A DNA stretch of 64,000 bases from Dactylosporangium roseum (GCF_025264685.1 NZ_CP073721.1:6589501-6653500); one strand, 5' to 3'; positions 24,719-33,550 are shown, numbered from the stretch's first letter. Notes: generated by a model not told the origin, from the sequence alone. Program-made: numbers and translations.

Positions 24719-26800
24719 CTAAGAAACGGCGATCAGCCCACGTCGCTTGAGTAGTGGCTCGATCAACGGATCGCGACCACGGAACGCGCGATAGACCTGC
24801 ATCGAATCCGCGCTGCCACCCTTCGACAACAGCCCCTCGCGGAACGTGTCGCCGAGCTCGCGCCGCAGCCCGCCCTCCTCGACGAGCCAGTCGACGGTGT
24901 CGGCGTCGAGCACCTCGCTCCAGATGTAGGAGTAGTAGCCGGCGCTGTACGCGGCGCCGCTGAAGATGTGCGCGAAGTACGGCGTGCGGTATCGCGGCGG
25001 CACGAACGGCACCGCGACCCCGGCCCGCTCCAGCGCGGCCGCCTCGAACTCGCGCACGTCGATCGGCTGGTCGCCCATCGCGTCGAGGTCGTCGACGGTC
25101 AGCGTGTGCCAGGCGAGGTCGAGCAGCGACGCCGCGAGATACTCGGTCGTCGCGAAGCCCTCGTTGAACTGCTTCGCGGCCTGGAGCCGGTCGACGATCT
25201 CCTGTGGCAGCCGGTCACCGGTCTCGTGGTGGACCGCGTAGTTCTCCAGCACCTCCGGCCAGAGCATCCACACCTCGTTGACCTGCGACGGGTACTCGAC
25301 GAAGTCCCGCGGCACCCGTGTGCCGGCGAACTTCGGGAAGTACACCTGCGAGAACAGGGTGTGCAGGGCGTGCCCGAACTCGTGGAACAGCGTGCGGACC
25401 TCGTCGAGCGTCAGCAGGGTCGGCTCGCCCTCCGGAGCCCGGTTGATGTTGAGGTTGTTCACGACGACCGGCGCGGTGCCGAACAGCCGCGACTGGGGCA
25501 CGAGCGCGTTGGCCCAGGCGCCGCCGCGCTTCGAGGTGCGGGTGAAGAAGTCGCCGATGAAGAGGCCGAGGGGGCTGCCGTCATCGTCGAGGACCTCGAA
25601 GACCCGCGCGTCGGGATGGTAGGCGGGCAGGTCGGGCCGTTCCTCGAAGCGCAGCCCGTAGAGCTTGCCGGCGGCGAAGAAGACCCCGTCCCACAGGACG
25701 CGCTCCAGCTCGAAGTACGGCCGCAGCTCGGTCTCGTCGATCGCATACCGCTCCCGGCGCACCCGCTCGGTGTAGTACGCCCAGTCCCACGGTTCGAGCG
25801 TGATCTCCGGGCCGATGGCGGCCTGGAGGTCCTCAGCCTCGGTCTGCGCGTTGGCGACCGCCGCCGGGGCGAGCTTGGCCAGCATCTCCTCGACGGCCCG
25901 CACGGTCCGCGCGGTGTTGTCGGAGATCTGGTAGGCGGCGTGGTGCTCGAACCCGAGCAGCCGGGCGCGCTCGGCCCGCAGCCGGACGATCCGCCGCACC
26001 AGGTCGGTGGTGTCGTGCTCGTCGCCGCGGCCGCCCCGGGTCACGGAGGCGGTGTGCAGGCGTTTCCGCAGGTCCCGGTTGTGCAGGGAGGCGAGAGCCG
26101 GCTGCGCGGTCGGCAGGATCAGGTTGAGCACGTAGCCCCGCTCCAGGCCGCGGTCGCGGGCCGCCTGCTCGGCGGCGGCGATCGCGTCGTCGGACAGCCC
26201 GTCGAGGTCCGCGACGTCGTCGACGACCACCGCGCTGGCCTTCATCTCGTCGCGCACCTTGTTGCCGAAGTCGGTGGCGAGGCCGGCCAGCGCCGCGTTG
26301 AGCTCGCGCAGCCGCACGTGCTCCTCGTCGGAGAGCCGGGCACCGGCGCGCACGAACTCGGTGTGGTAGCGCTCCAGCAGCCAGCTCGACTCGGCGTCGA
26401 GGCCGAGCGACTCACGCTGGTCGTAGAGCGTCTGGATCCGCTGGTACAGGCTGCGGTCGAGCATGATCGCGTCGCTGTGCGCCGACAGCAGCGGCACGAC
26501 GGTGCTTTCGATCTCCTGGAGCTCGGGGCTGGTGTCGGAGCTGGTCACGTTGAAAAACGCGGCCGAGACGCGCTGGAGGATCCGTCCGGAGCGCTCGAGG
26601 GCCACGAGGGTGTTCTCGAACGTCGGCGGCTCGGGGTCGGCGGCGATCGCGTCGGCCTCGGCGCGCTGCTCGGCCATGCCCCGCTCGAATGCGGGCAGGT
26701 AGTGCCCGATCTCGATGCGGTCGAACGGCGGGAGCTGGTAGGGAAGTTCGCTGGGGACGGCGAACGGGTTTTCTGCGGGGAACGGGTTGTCCGTGGTCAC
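24719..26800 (-). CDS. M3-family zinc oligopeptidase / peptidyl-dipeptidase
   Basis: 693 residues, the usual length of Dcp and OpdA enzymes. The M3 zinc motif is intact in LFHEFGHALHTLFS, with the third ligand Glu about 25 residues downstream, and the substrate-binding tail SGAAYSAGYYSYIWSEVLDAD and GGSADSMQVYRAFRGRDP is typical. The N-terminus has no signal, so it is cytosolic and degrades short peptides. The N-terminal ENPF repeat (DNPFPAENPFAVP) is a short duplication. It is divergent from the phzF-like gene. Confidence 0.92.
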   Translation of the reverse strand: MTTDNPFPAENPFAVPSELPYQLPPFDRIEIGHYLPAFERGMAEQRAEADAIAADPEPPTFENTLVALERSGRILQRVSAAFFNVTSSDTSPELQEIESTVVPLLSAHSDAIMLDRSLYQRIQTLYDQRESLGLDAESSWLLERYHTEFVRAGARLSDEEHVRLRELNAALAGLATDFGNKVRDEMKASAVVVDDVADLDGLSDDAIAAAEQAARDRGLERGYVLNLILPTAQPALASLHNRDLRKRLHTASVTRGGRGDEHDTTDLVRRIVRLRAERARLLGFEHHAAYQISDNTARTVRAVEEMLAKLAPAAVANAQTEAEDLQAAIGPEITLEPWDWAYYTERVRRERYAIDETELRPYFELERVLWDGVFFAAGKLYGLRFEERPDLPAYHPDARVFEVLDDDGSPLGLFIGDFFTRTSKRGGAWANALVPQSRLFGTAPVVVNNLNINRAPEGEPTLLTLDEVRTLFHEFGHALHTLFSQVYFPKFAGTRVPRDFVEYPSQVNEVWMLWPEVLENYAVHHETGDRLPQEIVDRLQAAKQFNEGFATTEYLAASLLDLAWHTLTVDDLDAMGDQPIDVREFEAAALERAGVAVPFVPPRYRTPYFAHIFSGAAYSAGYYSYIWSEVLDADTVDWLVEEGGLRRELGDTFREGLLSKGGSADSMQVYRAFRGRDPLIEPLLKRRGLIAVS

Positions 26801-26892
26801 CTCAACGACTGTATCGGCCGGGACGCCGCGCCACCGGCCCCTACTCGTTCTGGCAGTGTCCCACGCACCCGCCGGATGGATACGGTGACGCC

Positions 26893-27765
26893 GTGTACGG
26901 GTATGTGATCGCAGACGTGTTCACGGAAACCGCGCTGGCGGGCAACCCGCTCGCCGTCGTGCTCGACGCGACCGGGCTCTCCGCCGGGCGCATGCAACGC
27001 ATCGCCCGCGAGATGAACCTGTCGGAGACGACCTTCGTGCTGCCCCCGGCCGCCGGCGGCGACGTCCGGGTGCGGATCTTCACGCCGATCGGCGAGCTGC
27101 CGTTCGCCGGCCATCCCACGTTCGGCACGGCGGTGGTCCTCGCCGAGACCGGGCACCCCGGCACGCACGGCGAGGAGCTGCGGATGGAGACGGGGATGGG
27201 GGTCGTGCCGTTCCGGCTGCACCGCGGGCGGCACGGCGGCCGGCGGGTCTGGGGCGCGCGGATGCTCCAGCCGATCCCGGTGTGGGAGCCGTACGACCGG
27301 GCGGACGAGCTGCTCGACGCGCTCGACGTGCCCGTGTCGACGCTCCCGGTCGAGGTGTACCGCAACGGCCCGCGCCATGTGTTCGTCGGCCTCGACGGCG
27401 AGGCGGCGCTGGCGGGCCTGCGGGTCGACCTGCGCGCCCTGGCGACCCACCCGGACCTGGCCGCGAACTGCTTCGCCCCGACCGGCGACCCGGCGGTGTG
27501 GCGGACCCGGATGTTCTCGCCGGCCTACGGCGTGACGGAGGACGCGGGCACCGGTTCCGCGGCCGGCCCGCTGGCGCTGCACCTCGCCCGCCACGGCCGG
27601 GTGCCGCTCGGCACCCGGATCACGGTCCGCCAGGGCGTCGAGATGGGCCGCCCGTCGACCATCCACGCCCGCGTGGACGGCACCCTCGACCGGGCCGGCG
27701 GGATCGAGCGGATCGAGGTTTCCGGCACCGCGGTGGTCGTGGCGGCGGGAAGGCTCTACGTCTAG
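26893..27765 (+). CDS. PhzF-family isomerase-like protein
   Basis: 290 residues with the two-domain PhzF fold signatures: YVIADVFTETALAGNPLAVV at the N-terminus, catalytic Glu in MNLSETTFVLPP, LPFAGHPTFGTA, and DAGTGSAAGPLALHLARHG in the second half. GTG 26893 is chosen because the family starts at this Tyr-containing strand. Homologues isomerise dihydro-anthranilate-like compounds or are of unknown role; no phenazine genes are nearby. Both this stop codon and the convergent citrate-synthase stop lie in copies of the direct repeat CTAGGCCAAC. Confidence 0.87.
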   Translation: MYGYVIADVFTETALAGNPLAVVLDATGLSAGRMQRIAREMNLSETTFVLPPAAGGDVRVRIFTPIGELPFAGHPTFGTAVVLAETGHPGTHGEELRMETGMGVVPFRLHRGRHGGRRVWGARMLQPIPVWEPYDRADELLDALDVPVSTLPVEVYRNGPRHVFVGLDGEAALAGLRVDLRALATHPDLAANCFAPTGDPAVWRTRMFSPAYGVTEDAGTGSAAGPLALHLARHGRVPLGTRITVRQGVEMGRPSTIHARVDGTLDRAGGIERIEVSGTAVVVAAGRLYV

Positions 27766-27779
27766 GCCAACTCGTGGTG

Positions 27780-28994
27780 CTAGGCCAACGGCCCGGTGTA
27801 CGAGGCCCGCAGGCGGAGCTTCGTCGGCCGCTCGTACTCCTCGATGGCGTGGGCGAGCCAGCCCACGGTCCGCGCGATGCCGAAGATCGCCTCGCCGGCA
27901 CCGCGGGGCATGCCGGCGAGGTGGGCCAGCAGCCCGAGCGCGAAGTCGACGTTGACGTCGGGCAGGCGGCGCCGGCCGGCCTCCTCGAGGATCGCGTCGG
28001 CGACGGCGAGCCGCGAGTGCCCGGGCACGGCGGCCCGGATTCGTTCGAGCAGCGCGGTCGCGCGGCCGTCGCCGGAGCGGTAGACGGCGTGCCCGAACCC
28101 CGGCACCCGCTCCCCCTGCCGGAGGCGCTGCCCCATCACGGCGGACGCCTGTGCCGGCTCGGACGTCTCGGCGAGCATCGCCTCGGTACCGAGTGAGGCC
28201 CCGCCGTGCAGCGCACCGCTGACGACGCCGAGGCCGGCGGCGACCACCGCGTACGGGTCGGCGCGTACGGACGCGGCGACCCGCGCGGCGAGGGTCGAGG
28301 CGGCCAGTTCGTGGTCGGCGAGGAGCACCGTCGCGAAACGCAGGGCGTCGGCGAGCGCCGGGGCGGCGTCCGGGGCGGCGAGCTTCGCCCACAGCCGCCC
28401 GGCGACCGGTCCGCCGGCGACAGGTCGGGGAACGCTGCCGGGCAACGCGTCGACGAGCCCGGCCACGATGCTCTGGCCGATGAGCGCGACCGCCGCCGGG
28501 TCCAGCGTCAGCCGCACGGGATCCGCGGCGGCGAGGGCGGCGACGATCACCTGCAGGCGCTCCAGCGGCAGCACGGAGGCCGGCAGCCCCGCCTGCGCCG
28601 CCCGGGCCGCGGCGACGGCCTCCGGTGCCGCCGCCCAGCGGTCCACATGATCGTGGTCCTTGCCCGTCCACAGCCAGCCGGCGACGTGTTCCAGGTGCCA
28701 GGTGTCGGCGAGTACCGTGGCGTCACGACCCCGGAAGAAGGGCCGGTCGCCGCCGAGCAGGGTGACGGCCGACTCGATGACCAACTCGGGGTGGCGCCCG
28801 GAGCGGCGGGGCCGGCCGCGCAGCGCGAGCCGCTCGACCTCCTCGGCGTCGAAGAGGCTGCGCCCGTCGTCGCCGCGGCGCCGCGTGAGCACGCCCCGGC
28901 TGACGTAGGCGTAGACGGTGGCGGTCTTCACACCCAGCCGCCGGGCCGCGTCCTCGACGCTCATCCACCTGCTCAACGCCACCCCTCCGGCCAT
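27780..28994 (-). CDS. Citrate-synthase-family protein with N-terminal helix-turn-helix
   Basis: 404 residues. Residues about 12-60 (MSVEDAARRLGVKTATVYAYVSRG) form a MerR/excisionase-like HTH. The rest is a citrate synthase: GALHGGA (first catalytic His), VPGFGHAVYRSGDGRA (second His) and NVDFALGLL (Asp). All three catalytic residues are present, so enzymatic activity is likely; citrate versus methylcitrate cannot be decided. A DNA-binding enzyme of this design could control its own operator, which lies immediately upstream. The start may be ATG 28994 (leaderless) or the internal ATG at 28961. Confidence 0.82.
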   Translation of the reverse strand: MAGGVALSRWMSVEDAARRLGVKTATVYAYVSRGVLTRRRGDDGRSLFDAEEVERLALRGRPRRSGRHPELVIESAVTLLGGDRPFFRGRDATVLADTWHLEHVAGWLWTGKDHDHVDRWAAAPEAVAAARAAQAGLPASVLPLERLQVIVAALAAADPVRLTLDPAAVALIGQSIVAGLVDALPGSVPRPVAGGPVAGRLWAKLAAPDAAPALADALRFATVLLADHELAASTLAARVAASVRADPYAVVAAGLGVVSGALHGGASLGTEAMLAETSEPAQASAVMGQRLRQGERVPGFGHAVYRSGDGRATALLERIRAAVPGHSRLAVADAILEEAGRRRLPDVNVDFALGLLAHLAGMPRGAGEAIFGIARTVGWLAHAIEEYERPTKLRLRASYTGPLA

Positions 28995-28998
28995 GTAG

Positions 28999-29020
28999 GT
29001 TGACTTTCGTCAACGTTGAC
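28999..29020. promoter_or_regulatory. Overlapping palindromes between the citrate synthase and homocitrate-synthase-like genes
   Basis: GTTGACTTTCGTCAAC (28999-29014) overlaps GTCAACGTTGAC (29009-29020), giving three alternating half sites. They lie 5 bp from the ATG of the leftward gene and 32 bp before the rightward ATG, so a bound protein would affect both. The half sites GTTGAC/GTCAAC are the same hexamers as in the operators at 2648-2691, with different spacing. Confidence 0.6.
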
Positions 29021-29051
29021 ACATGATGAGCACGACAGTCAACCTGAACGC

Positions 29052-30278
29052 ATGCCGCTGATCCATTTCCTCGACGTCACCAACCGCGACGGAGTCCAGA
29101 CCGCCCGGACCGGGCTGTCCAAGTTCGGCAAGACGATGGTCAACTTCTACCTGGGCCGGCTCGGGGTGGCCCAGTCCGAGATCGGCTTCCCGTTCCTGTT
29201 CCACGAGGTGCCGTACATCCGCGCCCAGACCGCGCTCGAGCAGGCCGGCGCCTTCGGCGGGCTACGCCTGTCCGGCTGGTGCCGGGCCGTGGCCGCCGAC
29301 GTCGAGCGGTCCGCCACGCTCGGCCTCAAGCACTACAACCTGTCGATCTCCACGTCCGACCAGATGCTGCGGAACAAGTTCCGCGGCCGGCTCGACCGGC
29401 CGGCGCTCATCCGCGAGACGGTCGAGGCGGTCCGCACCGCGAAGGCCGCCGGCGCGCAGACCGTCGGCGTCAACGCCGAGGACGGCTCACGCACCGACGA
29501 CGGGTTCCTCACCGAGTTCGCGATCGCGGCGCGCGAGGCGGGCGCCGACCGCCTGCGGTACTGCGACACGATCGGCGGCGACACCCCCGGACGCATCGGC
29601 GAACGGTTCGCGAAGCTCGCCGGTACCGTCGGCATGCCCATCGAGACGCACTGCCACAACGACCTCGGCATGGCGGTGGCCAACTCGCTCGCCGGCGCGT
29701 TCGGCAACCTCGACGCGGGACAGGACGCCTGGATCAACACCTGTGTCAACGGCATCGGCGAACGGTCCGGCAACGCCGACCTCGTCTCGTGCATCCTGGC
29801 CCTGCGGCACGGATTCGGCGTGCCAGCCGGCGCCGAGATCGGCGATCCGCTCGACCTGACCTGGGCGCGGCGGTTCGCCTGGTGGGCGTCGTACGCGTTC
29901 GGCCAGCCGCTGCCCAACCACCAGCCGGGTGTCGGGCCCAACGCGTTCGCCCACGAGTCCGGTATCCACGCCGACGGCGCGCTCAAGGACCACCGCAACT
30001 ACGAGCTGTACGACGACGAGGAGCTGGGACCGTTCCCGCACGACCGGCACGCCCGCGCCGGCCGGATCGTCCTCACCGGCGAATACGGCGGACTGGCCGG
30101 CTTCCGGCATGTATTCGACGACCTGGGAGTCGAGGTGACGGACGAACAACTGACGTTCAGGCTGGTCCAGCTCTGCAACGCGGCGACCGGCCGCCCGCTC
30201 ACCGATGACGAGCTGCGGCTGATCGCCGTGTATCCGAACGAGCTGGCCCTGCTGTATCCAGGGCTGCTGATCCGGTAG
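29052..30278 (+). CDS. Homocitrate synthase / isopropylmalate synthase-like (HMGL-type) enzyme
   Basis: About 408 residues. The HMGL TIM barrel starts with LDVTNRDGVQTARTGLSKFGK (metal-binding Asp and Arg). ETHCHNDLGMAVANSLAGA supplies the His-x-His metal site, and NGIGERSGNADL the Gly-rich loop. AHESGIHADGALKD in the second half is the homocitrate synthase subdomain motif. It condenses acetyl-CoA with a 2-oxo acid; homocitrate, citramalate or Re-citrate formation are all possible. ATG 29052 is preferred over TTG 29016, which lies inside the palindrome. Confidence 0.85.
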   Translation: MPLIHFLDVTNRDGVQTARTGLSKFGKTMVNFYLGRLGVAQSEIGFPFLFHEVPYIRAQTALEQAGAFGGLRLSGWCRAVAADVERSATLGLKHYNLSISTSDQMLRNKFRGRLDRPALIRETVEAVRTAKAAGAQTVGVNAEDGSRTDDGFLTEFAIAAREAGADRLRYCDTIGGDTPGRIGERFAKLAGTVGMPIETHCHNDLGMAVANSLAGAFGNLDAGQDAWINTCVNGIGERSGNADLVSCILALRHGFGVPAGAEIGDPLDLTWARRFAWWASYAFGQPLPNHQPGVGPNAFAHESGIHADGALKDHRNYELYDDEELGPFPHDRHARAGRIVLTGEYGGLAGFRHVFDDLGVEVTDEQLTFRLVQLCNAATGRPLTDDELRLIAVYPNELALLYPGLLIR

Positions 30279-30290
30279 CCCGGGCCGGGG

Positions 30291-30482
30291 CTACAGCATC
30301 CCGTGCTCGACGATCCAGCCGAGCTGCAGCAGTTCCTCGCCGGAGAACTCCAGCGCCACGATGTCTGAGAAGCGGCGCTGGATCTGGACCGGCGTGTACC
30401 GATGCACGGCGCAGTCCATCCAGATCGGGATGCGCGAGGCCGGGTTGGCCAGGACCACATGCCTGCCGCAGCGATGCTCCAT
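30291..30482 (-). CDS. Small hypothetical protein (63 residues)
   Basis: Not recognised. The sequence is compact and mixed, with no low complexity: an N-terminal HRCGRHVVLANPASRIPIWM strand-rich part with two cysteines overall, then YTPVQIQRRFSDIVALEF and a C-terminal ELLQLGWIVEHGML helix. This residue composition is unlike the Arg/Pro-rich shadow frames around it, which supports coding. A perfect 16-bp palindrome lies about 72 bp upstream. Confidence 0.5.
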   Translation of the reverse strand: MEHRCGRHVVLANPASRIPIWMDCAVHRYTPVQIQRRFSDIVALEFSGEELLQLGWIVEHGML

Positions 30483-30553
30483 GCCGGACCAAGCTAGCCC
30501 CGCGCGAGAGCCCAGGACACCCTGCCACCGGGAATGCTCCGGCCGAGTCTGTG

Positions 30554-30569
30554 TACACCAATTGGTGTA
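30554..30569. promoter_or_regulatory. Perfect 16-bp palindrome TACACCAATTGGTGTA
   Basis: An exact inverted repeat with an AATT centre in otherwise GC-rich DNA, located upstream of the leftward 63-residue ORF. Size and symmetry fit a dimeric regulator operator of the TetR or MarR type; the regulator is not evident. Confidence 0.55.
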
Positions 30570-30685
30570 GGAGCGCAGGCCCCGGAGGCCACGCCGTCCC
30601 GGCTCCGGCGAACGACCCGGATCCGCAGCTCACGCGCCACTCACCGAAGTTAACCTTGGTGGGTCTCCCGTCGGTGGAGGCGGGG

Positions 30686-32017
30686 TCAACCCGTGGCGGG
30701 GCCGCCGCTCTGGACGGCCAGGATCGCCAGGCGCACCCGGTTCGGCGCGCCGGTCTTGGTCATCAGCCCGGCGATGTGGGTCTTCACCGTCGTCACACCC
30801 ACGTGCAGGCGGTCGGCGATCTCCTGGTTCGACAGCCCCGCACCCACGAGGGCGAGCACGTCGCGCTCACGGGCGGTCAGACCGGGCAGCGCCACCGCCG
30901 CGGGCGGCTGGACCGCCTCCGCCGCGCCGTGCGCGCCGACCGCCCGCGACACGGGGCCGGACCCGCCGTCGTCGGTCACCGACCACTCCACGGCCCGGTC
31001 CCGCATCCGCACGACGAGCCGGGCGCGCGCGGCCGGGCCGGCGTGCCGAGCGACGTTCGTCAGGGCCTCCTGGGTCAGCCGGAGCACGGCCAGGCCCCGT
31101 ACCGCATCCAATGTGGACACCTCCGGATCGATGTCGGCGTCGACCGTCACGCCGGTCTGCCGGGCCCGGTCGGCGGCGGCCTCGAGCGCGGCGGGCAACG
31201 ACGCCGGCTCGATCGACACGACGGCGGGGGATCCCGCGGCGGTGACGGCCTCGGGGGCGCGCAGCACGGTGACGAGCTGCCGGAGGTCGGCGAGCGCGGC
31301 GGTACCGGTGGTGTGCACGTCGTCGAGGACCGCGACGGTGCGCGGGTCGGGCCGGGCGCCGCCGCCGGTCAGCACGTGCCGGGCCGCCCCGACCCGCAGG
31401 ACGATCGAGGCGACGTGGTGCGCGACGACGTCGTGCAGCTCCCGGGCGATGGCGGTGCGCTCGTCGGCCCGCGCCGCCCGGGTCTCGGACAGCCGTCGCC
31501 GCGCCTCTTCCGTGGCCCTGGCCTCGGCCTGCCGGGCTAGCTGCCGCGTGGCGCGGATGTTCGCGCCGAACAGCACCGGGACGCCGACGAGGATGAGGAT
31601 GTTGTACGTGACGCCGAGTGCCTCGCCGGGCAGTTTCCGCCAGTCGTCGGCATAGTTCACGCCGAAGAGCGCGGCGGTGACGATCCACAGCTTCGGGCCG
31701 GGGCTGTGCAGCGCGAGCTCCAGTGCGGCCCAGCTCGACCCGACCGTGGGGATGACCGTCTGTCCTTCGCCGCACAGCGCGGCGACCGCGAGGACCGCGG
31801 ACTGCGCGAGTGCGCCCGCGAACAGGAAGCGGGCGCACAGCGGGATGAGCGCGAACTCGGTGAGATCGGCGGCCCAGTCGACCCAGTTGCGCGGCTCGGC
31901 CGGGTTGCGCAGCAGCAGGAGGTATCCGACGCCGCACAACGCGTGCAGGAGCAGCCTGGCCAGGGCGTATCGCTCGTCGAACATCCGGGTGAGCACGGCT
32001 CCACGATAGGGTCTCAT
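30686..32017 (-). CDS. Histidine kinase fused to a LuxR-type output domain, receiver domain absent
   Basis: About 443 residues. An N-terminal membrane region of four to five spans is followed by a HisKA_3 dimerisation helix with the phospho-acceptor (ERTAIARELHDVVAHH) and an ATPase N-box (LRLTQEALTNVARHAG) and first G-box (VTDDGGSGP). The second Gly-rich lid is missing. Instead the chain runs into GLTARERDVLALVGAGLSNQEIADRLHVGVTTVKTHI, a complete NarL/LuxR HTH. A normal pair would have the kinase end, a response-regulator start and its receiver domain in between. ATG 32017 overlaps the stop of an upstream membrane-gene remnant. Confidence 0.78.
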   Translation of the reverse strand: MRPYRGAVLTRMFDERYALARLLLHALCGVGYLLLLRNPAEPRNWVDWAADLTEFALIPLCARFLFAGALAQSAVLAVAALCGEGQTVIPTVGSSWAALELALHSPGPKLWIVTAALFGVNYADDWRKLPGEALGVTYNILILVGVPVLFGANIRATRQLARQAEARATEEARRRLSETRAARADERTAIARELHDVVAHHVASIVLRVGAARHVLTGGGARPDPRTVAVLDDVHTTGTAALADLRQLVTVLRAPEAVTAAGSPAVVSIEPASLPAALEAAADRARQTGVTVDADIDPEVSTLDAVRGLAVLRLTQEALTNVARHAGPAARARLVVRMRDRAVEWSVTDDGGSGPVSRAVGAHGAAEAVQPPAAVALPGLTARERDVLALVGAGLSNQEIADRLHVGVTTVKTHIAGLMTKTGAPNRVRLAILAVQSGGPATG

Positions 32018-32193
32018 CGAAGGATCGCGGCGGTCCCGCCCGCGCCTGCCGCGGCGAGGAGACCGGCAGCGGTCAGCGTGAGCGCGTCCGGGTGGATGAG
32101 CGGCTGCCCGCACAGCGCCTGCCAGGTGACCAGGGCGAGGAGGCCGGTGAAGAGGGCGGCGCCGAGCAGGACGAGCCGGGCCCGCCGGTCGGC
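32014..32193 (-). pseudogene. C-terminal remnant of a membrane protein cut by an IS fragment
   Basis: An open frame of about 60 residues reads RRARLVLLGAALFTGLL, continues with a hydrophobic LVTWQAL segment and a second Ala/Gly-rich helix, and stops at a TGA overlapping the kinase ATG. It has no start codon: its upstream side runs straight into the IS701-like remnant with an in-frame stop. Two membrane helices and the ATGA coupling suggest that it was the upstream partner gene of the kinase. The WQ-containing helix is reminiscent of PAP2-type proteins, which is only a guess. Confidence 0.5.
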
Positions 32194-32196
32194 GGT

Positions 32197-32680
32197 TCAT
32201 GCGGTTTCGACCAGCCCGACCGGCCGGAGCGCGGCGCCGACCGAGAACTGTCGCCGGTCGGGCCGGTCGGCGGCTGCGGCGATGGTGGTGATCAGTCGGC
32301 AGGTCAGGATCTGTTTGGTGGGGCCGCCCTTGGTCCACAGGGCGAAGGCCACCGGCAGGCTGACCGGCCGGTCAGCCTGCCGGTCGTGGAAGGGCAGGGT
32401 GACGACGATGGCGGCGATCACCCAGTTGTTGCCCCAGGCGACCTTGTTGCGCCGCGGCCCGGTGGCGGCGCCGTCGTGGTGCCAGGCGGTGGCGTGGACC
32501 TTGCGGCCCGAGCGGTGGAACAGGGTGTCGTCCACGGCGATGAGTACCGGGGCGTCACCGGGCAGCAGGTGGGACACGACCAGCCTGGTCAGTGCGGTGC
32601 TGACCGGCGTGACACACCAGCGGGCGTGACCGAAGAACCAGTACGCCCGGGAGTGGTGCCATACCCCGGCCAGCCCGGCC
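32197..32680 (-). pseudogene. IS701/IS4-like transposase fragment
   Basis: The translated core matches the DDE endonuclease type common in actinomycetes: SRAYWFFGHARWCVTP, then LIAVDDTLFHRSGRKVHATAW with the first catalytic Asp, then HHDGAATGP and WGNNWVIAAIVVTLPF. The region after GGPTKQILTCRL, which should hold the other two acidic residues, is missing and ends in unrelated Arg/Pro-rich residues. The N-terminal DNA-binding part is also missing. No terminal inverted repeats were found. It is a dead remnant that truncates the neighbouring membrane gene. Confidence 0.75.
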
Positions 32681-32730
32681 CCGGCTCTACGTTCGCCCTG
32701 GGTGGATACGCGACTGTGAGCTGCATTACA

Positions 32731-32748
32731 TTGATGGACGCCCATCAA
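32731..32748. promoter_or_regulatory. Inverted repeat upstream of the carbonic anhydrase
   Basis: TTGATGG and CCATCAA form an 18-bp inverted repeat (TTGATGGACGCCCATCAA) 56 bp before the carbonic anhydrase ATG, in locally AT-richer DNA. An operator is plausible. Confidence 0.4.
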
Positions 32749-32803
32749 GTCCCGGCGCCGCCGGTGATGAAGATTGCGCGTACCAACAAATTTAAGGAGT
32801 TCG

Positions 32804-33508
32804 ATGTCAGACCTCACCCTCGGTCGGCGCGCGCTGCTGACCGCAACCGGCCTCACCGCCGGCGCCTTCGCGTTCCCGGCCGCCGCTTCCGCCCACACCA
32901 GCGGCGGCGACCCGGAGGTTCACACGCCGCAGCAGGCGCTCGCCCGCCTGCTCACGGGCAATCATCGGTTTACCTCCGGCCACCCGCGGCACCCGCATCA
33001 GTCGCTGGATCGGCTGCGGGAGGTGGCCGCCGGCCAGCACCCGTTCGCGGTACTGCTCGGCTGCGCCGACTCCCGGGTTTCCCCCGAGATCCTGTTCGAT
33101 CAGGGAATCGGCGACCTCTTCGACGACCGGGTCGCCGGCAACATCGTCAACGAGTTGATGCTGGGGAGTATGGAGTACGCCATCGAGGAGTTCGCCCCGC
33201 CGATCGTCGTGGTGCTTGGCCACGAGCGGTGCGGCGCCGTCGCCGCCACCCTGTCGGCCATCGAAACCGGCAGCACCCCGCCGGGTCACATCGGCGCGAT
33301 CGTCGATGCGCTGCGGCCGATCGTCGAGCCGTACGCGGGCACCGGCCCGAACGCCGTAGAGAACGCGGTCAACGCGAACATCCGCGCGCAGGTGGCCGCG
33401 GCGCAGGCACGCAGCGAGATCATCCGGGCGGCCGTGCGCGCCGGGCGCACCGCGGTCGTCGGCGCCCGCTACGACCTCGACACGGGTGTCGTGACGGTGG
33501 TTCGCTGA
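32804..33508 (+). CDS. Tat-exported beta-class carbonic anhydrase
   Basis: 234 residues. The N-terminus has a twin-arginine signal: GRRALLTATG, a hydrophobic stretch and a FPAAASA cut site. The mature part is a beta-carbonic anhydrase: GCADSRVSPE (Zn Cys plus the Asp-Arg dyad), then VLGHERCGAV (Zn His and Cys). It hydrates CO2 outside the membrane. AAGGAG lies 5-6 bp before ATG 32804. The C-terminus GARYDLDTGVV fits the family. Exported beta-CAs are less common than cytosolic ones. Confidence 0.9.
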   Translation: MSDLTLGRRALLTATGLTAGAFAFPAAASAHTSGGDPEVHTPQQALARLLTGNHRFTSGHPRHPHQSLDRLREVAAGQHPFAVLLGCADSRVSPEILFDQGIGDLFDDRVAGNIVNELMLGSMEYAIEEFAPPIVVVLGHERCGAVAATLSAIETGSTPPGHIGAIVDALRPIVEPYAGTGPNAVENAVNANIRAQVAAAQARSEIIRAAVRAGRTAVVGARYDLDTGVVTVVR

Positions 33509-33550
33509 ACCGGGCTCCACCATGGTCGGCAGCGCGCGAACGGCGTGCTG

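Noticed and set aside
24968..26908. 646-codon frame antisense to the M3 peptidase
   Set aside because: A typical GC-rich antisense shadow: low-complexity His/Gln/Arg/Val content and no domain; the M3 gene on the other strand is complete.
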